A DNA stretch of 64,000 nucleotides from Limnobaculum allomyrinae (lineage in GTDB: Bacteria; Pseudomonadota; Gammaproteobacteria; Enterobacterales; Enterobacteriaceae). Location of the stretch: positions 62,001 to 126,000 of the forward strand of contig NZ_JADRCR010000001.1 of NCBI RefSeq assembly GCF_016649425.1. The letters are read 5' to 3'. The translations under genes were made by a program, and so were the position numbers. The notes beneath the pieces are model-generated. The model was given only the letters and a program-made list of their open reading frames with translations, ran no database searches and was not told where the DNA came from. This document shows, in pieces, positions 57,994 through 64,000 of this stretch (the stretch's first letter is position 1; each line of letters starts with the position of its first letter).

Positions 57994-60390
57994 ATGCCTG
58001 ATATCAATAGTAATCAACATAACGTTGTTTGGTACAACCAACTGGGAATGCATGATGTTGATCGTGTTGGGGGTAAAAATGCCTCCTTAGGGGAAATGAT
58101 CACTAATCTGAGCGAACTGGGCGTATCGGTTCCTAATGGTTTTGCTACTACTGCTCAGGCGTTTAATGATTTTCTTGAGCAAAGTGGCGTAAATCAGCGC
58201 ATTTATCAACTGCTCGACCAAATTGATGTGGATGACGTAAAAGCCCTGGCGGATGCCGGAGCACAAATTCGTGGCTGGATCATCGATACGCCATTCCAGC
58301 CAGAGCTGGAACAAGCGATTCACCAGGCTTATCAAACGCTGTCAGAAGGTAATGTTGGTGCTTCATTTGCGGTTCGTTCTTCCGCCACCGCCGAAGACAT
58401 GCCTGACGCGTCGTTTGCCGGCCAGCAAGAAACTTTCCTTAACGTGCAGGGTATTGATGCGGTAATGGTAGCGATTAAGCATGTATTTGCTTCGCTGTTT
58501 AACGACCGTGCGATTTCTTACCGTGTACATCAGGGCTATGACCACCGAGGTGTGGCGCTCTCAGCCGGGGTTCAGCGCATGGTGCGTTCTGACTTAGCCT
58601 CTGCCGGAGTCATGTTTACCATTGATACTGAATCGGGCTTTGATCAGGTGGTCTTTATCACCTCGGCTTATGGTTTAGGTGAAATGGTGGTTCAGGGTGC
58701 GGTTAACCCGGATGAATTCTATGTGCATAAACCAACTCTGCTGAATGACAGACCGGCTATCGTCCGCCGTACTATTGGCTCGAAAAAGATTCGTATGGTT
58801 TATTCCGATAGTCAGGAACATGGCAAGCAGGTTTGTATTGAAGATGTACCTGAAGCGGATCGCGTACAGTACAGTCTGCGGGACGAGGAGATTCAGGAAT
58901 TGGCTCATCAGGCCCTGCTGATTGAAAAGCATTATGGCCGCCCAATGGATATTGAATGGGCAAAAGATGGTCATACCGGAAAACTGTACATCGTACAGGC
59001 TCGTCCGGAAACGGTTCGCTCTAATGAGAATGAACAAGTGATGGAACGTTACCAGCTGCATAAGCGTGGTGAAATTCTGGCGGAAGGGCGCGCCATTGGT
59101 AACCGTATAGGTGCGGGGCCGGTAAAAGTGATTACCGATTTAAGCCAGATGGATCGTATTCTGCCGGGTGACGTACTGGTAACCGATATGACCGATCCGG
59201 ATTGGGAACCGATCATGAAGCGCGCGGCGGCTATCGTGACTAACCGTGGCGGAAGAACCTGTCATGCGGCAATTATCGCCCGCGAACTGGGTATTCCTGC
59301 GGTGGTAGGTTGTGGTAACGCCACCGAATTGTTACATGAAGGGCAGAAAGTTACCGTATCCTGCGCCGAAGGCGATACCGGATTTATCTATCAGGATATT
59401 CTGGACTTTAAGGTTCAAAGTTCTCAGTTGAACCAACTGCCAGAGATTCCGGTAAAAATCATGATGAACATCGGTAACCCGGATCGTGCCTTTGACTTCG
59501 CGCGTTTGCCGAATGAAGGGGTTGGCCTGGCGCGTCTGGAATTCATCATCAACCGCATGATTGGTGTGCACCCAAGAGCCTTACTGGAGTTTGACCAGCA
59601 GGAAGAGTCGGTTCAGCAAGAGATCCGCGAACTGATGGTTGGTTATGACGATCCGGTTGAATTCTATATTGGCCGCCTGTCAGAAGGTATTGCAACGCTA
59701 GCCGCTGCATTCTGGCCGAAGAGGGTGATCGTTCGCCTGTCCGACTTTAAATCTAACGAATACGCCAACCTGGTTGGTGGAAGCCGTTACGAACCTCATG
59801 AAGAGAACCCAATGCTGGGATTCCGTGGTGCAGGTCGTTATGTCTCCGAAGACTTTAAAGCCTGTTTTGCGTTGGAGTGTGAAGCGGTTAAACGGGTTCG
59901 TAACCAAATGGGTCTGACTAACGTTGAAATTATGATCCCATTTGTACGCACCGTCGATCAGGCTAAGGCGGTTATTGATCGTCTGGCACATGAAGGACTG
60001 AAACGCGGTCAGGACGGGCTGAAAGTGATAATGATGTGTGAAATACCGTCTAACGCATTATTAGCCGAAGAGTTCCTGGAACATTTTGACGGCTTCTCTA
60101 TCGGTTCTAACGATATGACACAGCTAGCTCTGGGTCTGGATCGTGACTCTGGTGTGGTTTCCGAGCTGTTTGACGAACGTAACGATGCAGTAAAAGCCTT
60201 ACTCTCTATGGCGATAAAAGCCGCCAAGAAAAAGGGCAAATACGTCGGGATTTGTGGTCAGGGCCCATCAGACCACGAAGATTTCGCCGCATGGTTAATG
60301 GAACAAGGCATCGACAGCCTTTCCCTAAACCCGGACACCGTGATTAAAACCTGGATGGCACTGGCAGAAGAAAGCGCAGAAACGGTTTGA
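57994..60390 (+). CDS. ppsA: phosphoenolpyruvate synthase
   Basis: Converts pyruvate, ATP and water to PEP, AMP and Pi for gluconeogenesis. The 798 residues carry the ATP-grasp domain (about 1-360), the phosphohistidine domain with GGRTCHAAI (catalytic His424 and the neighbouring Thr that PpsR modifies) and the C-terminal PEP/pyruvate barrel ([12 protein letters not shown] and [16 protein letters not shown]). It is a few residues longer at the N terminus than the E. coli enzyme. No other gene intervenes before the ydiK repeats. Confidence 0.97.
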   Translation: MPDINSNQHNVVWYNQLGMHDVDRVGGKNASLGEMITNLSELGVSVPNGFATTAQAFNDFLEQSGVNQRIYQLLDQIDVDDVKALADAGAQIRGWIIDTPFQPELEQAIHQAYQTLSEGNVGASFAVRSSATAEDMPDASFAGQQETFLNVQGIDAVMVAIKHVFASLFNDRAISYRVHQGYDHRGVALSAGVQRMVRSDLASAGVMFTIDTESGFDQVVFITSAYGLGEMVVQGAVNPDEFYVHKPTLLNDRPAIVRRTIGSKKIRMVYSDSQEHGKQVCIEDVPEADRVQYSLRDEEIQELAHQALLIEKHYGRPMDIEWAKDGHTGKLYIVQARPETVRSNENEQVMERYQLHKRGEILAEGRAIGNRIGAGPVKVITDLSQMDRILPGDVLVTDMTDPDWEPIMKRAAAIVTNRGGRTCHAAIIARELGIPAVVGCGNATELLHEGQKVTVSCAEGDTGFIYQDILDFKVQSSQLNQLPEIPVKIMMNIGNPDRAFDFARLPNEGVGLARLEFIINRMIGVHPRALLEFDQQEESVQQEIRELMVGYDDPVEFYIGRLSEGIATLAAAFWPKRVIVRLSDFKSNEYANLVGGSRYEPHEENPMLGFRGAGRYVSEDFKACFALECEAVKRVRNQMGLTNVEIMIPFVRTVDQAKAVIDRLAHEGLKRGQDGLKVIMMCEIPSNALLAEEFLEHFDGFSIGSNDMTQLALGLDRDSGVVSELFDERNDAVKALLSMAIKAAKKKGKYVGICGQGPSDHEDFAAWLMEQGIDSLSLNPDTVIKTWMALAEESAETV

Positions 60391-60445
60391 TCGTGTAATA
60401 ACGTAGTTAGTTGTTTAGCTTGTGAACTTTGTTAACGAAGACAAT

Positions 60446-60464
60446 CGTCGGGCTAAGCCCGACG
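60446..60464 (+). terminator. hairpin after ppsA
   Basis: CGTCGGGC (60446-60453) pairs with GCCCGACG (60457-60464) around TAA. No T-run follows, but with the adjacent repeats it may end ppsA and ydiK messages. Confidence 0.5.
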
Positions 60465-60470
60465 TAGTCC

Positions 60471-60543
60471 AAAGCTGAATACAGTTGGTCTTCCGGCCGA
60501 GCACAAAGGCGATATACATAATATTGCTTTTACGGCTGGAATA
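60471..60543. repeat. 73-bp palindromic repeat, copy 2
   Basis: Same core as copy 1 (GGTCTTCCGGCCGAGCACA) and the same spacing to the far arm, which has one change (ACGGCTGGAATA). It follows the ppsA hairpin. Confidence 0.75.
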
Positions 60544-60574
60544 ACCAGAGGAGTCAAATGGTTTGATATTCACC

Positions 60575-60647
60575 AAAGCCGAATACTGATGGTCTTCCGG
60601 CCGAGCACAAAAGTGATATGCGCAATATCGTCTTTACGGCCGGAATA
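60575..60647. repeat. 73-bp palindromic repeat, copy 3
   Basis: Direct repeat of copy 2, 104 bp away in the same orientation, with both arms intact (TTCCGGCCG and CGGCCGGAA). It lies just beyond the end of ydiK. Confidence 0.75.
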
Positions 60648-60678
60648 TTCTCAATACTTAATCCCTAATCAAAACAAA

Positions 60679-61776
60679 TCAAATATTCAGATCCCGTTCC
60701 AAATCCGGCAACTCATCCGTCGGCTCAGGAACTTCATCAATCCAGGCAGAAATTAAACGATACGATACCGCCAGCACCACCGGACCAATAAACAAGCCAA
60801 TCATACCAAAGGCCAGTAATCCTCCGATAACCCCGGAGAGAATCAACAACAGCGGTAAATCCGCCCCTAAGCGAATCAATGCAGGACGCAGGAAGTTATC
60901 CATGGAAACCACAATACAGCTCCACACTAACAGCACCGTACCCCAGGTGTTATCTCCGCTCCAGTAAAGCCAGAACACCGCCGGGAACAGAATTAACGAT
61001 GGCCCGATCTGTGCAAGACAACAAATAAACATCAACACGGTTAATAAAGTGGCATAAGGAATCCCGGATATGGCTAAGCCGATACCCCCCAACAGGGCTT
61101 GAGTCAGGGCCGTAACCACCACTCCCAGCGCAACGGCGCGAATGGCCTGAGCACCAAGAATAACTGCTGCTTCACCACGCTTCTCGGCTAAACGTAATGC
61201 AAAGTGACGGATACCTTTGGCCACAGCTTCCCCTTTAGCATAAAGAAGGGCACTGAAGACCACCATCAGCGTACCATGCAACATAAAACCGCCAACGTGG
61301 GCTACCTGAGAAACAAACCAGGTTGTAGCCGCACCTGCATATGGCTGAATGCTGGCAACCAATGCTTTACCACCATCGGTGGTCATTGATTGCCAGTTGC
61401 GGTACAGGCGTCGACCAACGCCCGGAATATCATTTAGCCAGGCGAGTTTAGGAATATGCCAGTTTTCTGGTTTTCCGACCCAATCAACTAACTGACCACT
61501 ATTGTCTACAATACTATTAATCACCAGACCAAAAGGCAGAACAAACACCACCACCAATAACAGCGTCATGAAGATCACGGCCGGAGTTCGCCGCCCACCG
61601 GTGTATTTTTGTACCCTTAACAACAATGGCCAGGTTGCAATAACCACCATGCCAGCCCAGGCAAAGCCTAAGATAAAAGGCCGAACGACCCAAAGGCAGA
61701 CAACGATCATTACAAGAATAAACAGTATTCCAAACATCAGACGTGCAAGGTCAAAACGTTTTTTCGGTTGCGTCAT
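60679..61776 (-). CDS. ydiK: YdiK, AI-2E-family transporter homologue
   Basis: An inner-membrane protein of the AI-2E exporter/YdiK family (about 365 residues). Eight or so hydrophobic segments are visible, including the N-terminal pair (about 13-55), ALGVVVTALTQALLGGIGLA and LLLILSGVIGGLLAFGMIGL near the C terminus. The Met at 61776 aligns the start with E. coli YdiK at 29 residues before the CLW motif; Met codons at 61788 and 61791 are alternatives. Substrate is unknown. It is divergent from ydiJ across 296 bp. Confidence 0.9.
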   Translation of the reverse strand: MTQPKKRFDLARLMFGILFILVMIVVCLWVVRPFILGFAWAGMVVIATWPLLLRVQKYTGGRRTPAVIFMTLLLVVVFVLPFGLVINSIVDNSGQLVDWVGKPENWHIPKLAWLNDIPGVGRRLYRNWQSMTTDGGKALVASIQPYAGAATTWFVSQVAHVGGFMLHGTLMVVFSALLYAKGEAVAKGIRHFALRLAEKRGEAAVILGAQAIRAVALGVVVTALTQALLGGIGLAISGIPYATLLTVLMFICCLAQIGPSLILFPAVFWLYWSGDNTWGTVLLVWSCIVVSMDNFLRPALIRLGADLPLLLILSGVIGGLLAFGMIGLFIGPVVLAVSYRLISAWIDEVPEPTDELPDLERDLNI

Positions 61777-62072
61777 GGATGTACTCATCATGAAATAGAG
61801 TTGTTAATAACTAAGCTATAGTATCGGGTATAGCTGACGGTTACGCTATTTTAATTAATAAACTGATAACTATCATTTAAGCGAAAATGCCAGCAATAGC
61901 ATGTTAATGAACAGAGAGTCTCTCATTTGCCTTGAGAGAAGGTGCTAAGAGTTGCGATAAATTTAATGGATGGGCTACGCAAACGATAAAACAGTATGCT
62001 AGTTTAGTTCGCTGGATTGGGTAATGTTTACAACATAATAAAATAAAAAATAACGCAAAGAGACTAATGGCA

Positions 62073-64000
62073 ATGATTCCACAGCTAAAGCAAGCACCTG
62101 GTGTTGAGTCACCGGTTCAGGAGTATCTAGACGCCTTAAAACAGGCAGGTTTCAGTGGTGATATCGCAACTCAATATGCGGATCGCCTTAGCATGTCAAC
62201 GGATAACAGCATCTATCAGATGTTGCCACAGGCCATTGTGTTTCCACGATCTACCGCAGATGTTGTGTTGATTGCCCGAATCGGGCAGCAGTCTGATTTT
62301 TCAACCGTTAAATTTACTCCAAGGGGAGGCGGTACGGGTACGAATGGGCAGTCACTCAATGATGGTGTTGTGGTTGATATGTCGCGTTACATGAATCGTA
62401 TTCTTGAGCTGAATTTAGAACAAGGATGGGTTCGTGTTGAAGCCGGTGTAGTTAAAGATCAACTGAATCAATATCTGAAGCCCCATGGCTATTTTTTCTC
62501 GCCAGAACTGTCAACCAGTAACCGGGCAACGCTGGGGGGAATGATCAATACCGATGCGTCCGGTCAGGGCTCTTTGGTGTATGGAAAAACCTCTGACCAT
62601 GTTCTGGGGCTAAGAAGCGTTTTGCTTAACGGGGAATTGTTGGATACTCATGCCATGCCAGTAGCGCTGGCTGAGCAGTTAGCCTCACAACAAACGGCCG
62701 CGGGACAGGTTTACCATACGGTACTGGAACGATGCCGTCAGCAGCGCCAGCTTATTATCGACAAATTTCCTAAACTGAACCGTTTTCTCACCGGTTATGA
62801 CCTCAGACATGTTTTTAGTGATGACCTGGAAACATTTGACCTTTCGCGCATTTTGACTGGCTCTGAAGGCTCGTTGGCATTTATTACCGAAGCCAGACTG
62901 AATATCACACCGTTACCGGCACTGCGTCGACTGGTCAATATTAAGTACGATAGCTTTGACTCGGCGTTAAGAAATGCGCCGCTAATGGTTGAGGCCAATG
63001 CGCTATCGGTAGAAACGGTAGACTCTAAGGTTTTTAATCTGGCCCGTGAAGATATTGTCTGGGAGTCAGTGAAAAATCTGATTACCGATGTACCGGGTAA
63101 AGATATGCAGGGGCTAAATATCGTTGAGTTTGCCGGCCAGGATCCTGAACTGATTAGTCGTCAGGCTGAGTTTCTTTGTTCCCGGTTGGATCAGCTGATG
63201 GAAAAGGGCGAAGCTGGCGTAATTGGCTATCAGTTATGCAGTGATTTAGCCGATATTGAACGCATTTATGCGATGCGTAAAAAAGCGGTGGGTCTGTTGG
63301 GTAATGCTAAAGGTTTAGCTAAACCTATTCCGTTTGCTGAAGATACCTGTGTACCCCCACAACATCTGGCCGACTATATTTCAGAGTTTCGTGCGTTACT
63401 GGATAGTCATAATCTGGCTTACGGTATGTTTGGTCACGTGGATGCGGGTGTATTGCATGTCAGACCTGCGTTAGATATGTGTGATCCACAACAAGAGCTG
63501 CTAATGAAACAGCTCTCAGACCAAATTGTTGCCCTGACGGCCAAATACGGTGGTTTGTTATGGGGGGAGCATGGTAAAGGATTTCGGGCGGAATACAGTC
63601 CTGATTTTTTTGGCCCTGAACTGTATGACGAATTGCGTCGAATTAAGGCGGTGTTTGATCCGGACAATCGACTGAATCCGGGTAAGATTTGTGCGCCAAT
63701 CGGGCGAGATGATGCCCTTTATAAAGTGGATGCAGTAAAACGTGGCACTTTTGACCGCCGTATCCCGCTGGCAGTTAGAACCTCCTTTAAAGGTGCAATG
63801 GAATGTAACGGTAACGGCCTGTGTTTCAACTTTGATGCTAACAGCCCAATGTGCCCTTCAATGAAGGTCAGCGCCAATCGAGTACATTCACCAAAAGGCC
63901 GGGCAACACTGGTGCGGGAGTGGCTAAGATTACTGGCAGAAGAGGGTGTTGATCCTCTGGCTCTTGAAAAGCAACTGGGTGAACAACGCTTAAGCTGGCG
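62073..64000 (+). CDS. ydiJ: YdiJ, FAD/4Fe-4S D-2-hydroxyglutarate dehydrogenase-type enzyme (3' end missing)
   Basis: The frame is open to the right edge, giving 642 residues of a protein that is about 1018 residues long in E. coli. YdiJ has been described as a D-2-hydroxyglutarate dehydrogenase. Seen: the FAD-binding PCMH domain (about 45-260, with TPRGGGTGTNGQS and STSNRATLGGMINTDASG), the FAD-oxidase C-terminal domain (GMFGHVDAGVLHVRP, GLLWGEHGKGFR, NPGKIC) and the beginning of the iron-sulfur part (AMECNGNGLCFNFD, SPMCPSMK). The CxxC clusters and CCG-type domain lie beyond the window. ATG 62073 matches the E. coli start MIPQ; ATG 62067 is possible. Confidence 0.95.
   Translation, partial: MIPQLKQAPGVESPVQEYLDALKQAGFSGDIATQYADRLSMSTDNSIYQMLPQAIVFPRSTADVVLIARIGQQSDFSTVKFTPRGGGTGTNGQSLNDGVVVDMSRYMNRILELNLEQGWVRVEAGVVKDQLNQYLKPHGYFFSPELSTSNRATLGGMINTDASGQGSLVYGKTSDHVLGLRSVLLNGELLDTHAMPVALAEQLASQQTAAGQVYHTVLERCRQQRQLIIDKFPKLNRFLTGYDLRHVFSDDLETFDLSRILTGSEGSLAFITEARLNITPLPALRRLVNIKYDSFDSALRNAPLMVEANALSVETVDSKVFNLAREDIVWESVKNLITDVPGKDMQGLNIVEFAGQDPELISRQAEFLCSRLDQLMEKGEAGVIGYQLCSDLADIERIYAMRKKAVGLLGNAKGLAKPIPFAEDTCVPPQHLADYISEFRALLDSHNLAYGMFGHVDAGVLHVRPALDMCDPQQELLMKQLSDQIVALTAKYGGLLWGEHGKGFRAEYSPDFFGPELYDELRRIKAVFDPDNRLNPGKICAPIGRDDALYKVDAVKRGTFDRRIPLAVRTSFKGAMECNGNGLCFNFDANSPMCPSMKVSANRVHSPKGRATLVREWLRLLAEEGVDPLALEKQLGEQRLSW

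Overview
The window is a contiguous piece of chromosome from a gammaproteobacterium of the order Enterobacterales. The housekeeping genes are close matches to their Escherichia coli counterparts as I remember them, and they occur in recognisable E. coli-like blocks: lapB-pyrF-yciH, msrC-proQ-prc-htpX, purR/ynhF, yniB-yniA, thrS-infC-rpmI-rplT-pheM-pheS-pheT-ihfA-btuC-btuD, nlpC, aroH, ppsR/ppsA and ydiK/ydiJ. Moderate GC content and the mix of blocks would suit a Budviciaceae-type genus such as Budvicia, Pragia or Limnobaculum. That family guess is an inference and is not proven by anything in the window. No tRNA, rRNA, CRISPR, integrase or transposase gene was recognised.

Layout. 1-6.2 kb: end of the LPS-assembly regulator lapB, then pyrF, yciH, msrC, the RNA chaperone proQ and the envelope proteases prc and htpX. 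6.2-11 kb: an unknown lipoprotein, purR with its own PUR box, the 29-residue ynhF, yniB, yniA (with an unusual Asp-to-Asn change) and a DUF2071 gene. 11-20.3 kb: the translation operon, with a tRNA-anticodon-like thrS operator, the ATT-started infC and the pheM attenuator, followed by ihfA and the vitamin B12 importer genes btuC-btuD. btuE, which lies between them in E. coli, is absent.

20.3-51.0 kb: a complete type VI secretion system (T6SS) with all 13 core genes, in the order tssB-C-K-L, OmpA-domain gene, hcp, clpV, vgrG, effector block, PAAR gene, membrane protein, tssM-A-F-G-J-E. It lies where E. coli has btuD directly followed by nlpC. The effector block (about 32.9-42.4 kb) is strikingly AT-rich. 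Its edges fall inside the vgrG and tssM reading frames, which suggests a cassette exchanged by recombination in or near the two flanking core genes. It encodes a DUF4123-like adaptor, a 1319-residue VasX-like pore-forming effector, two paralogous lipoproteins that are the best immunity candidates (both with Asp after the lipidated Cys, a signal for inner-membrane retention), the decayed tail of what may be a third copy, an orphan small protein and a PAAR tip protein. The VgrG spike itself carries two long Gly/Ser/Ala-rich insertions.

51.0-64 kb: ltaE, nlpC, a WYL-type regulator beside a VOC-fold protein, lplA, aroH, the divergent ppsR/ppsA pair, ydiK and the 5' part of ydiJ. The two convergent intergenic regions here (lplA/aroH and ppsA/ydiK) carry three copies of a 73-bp palindromic repeat, and the first also holds an array of four short hairpins.
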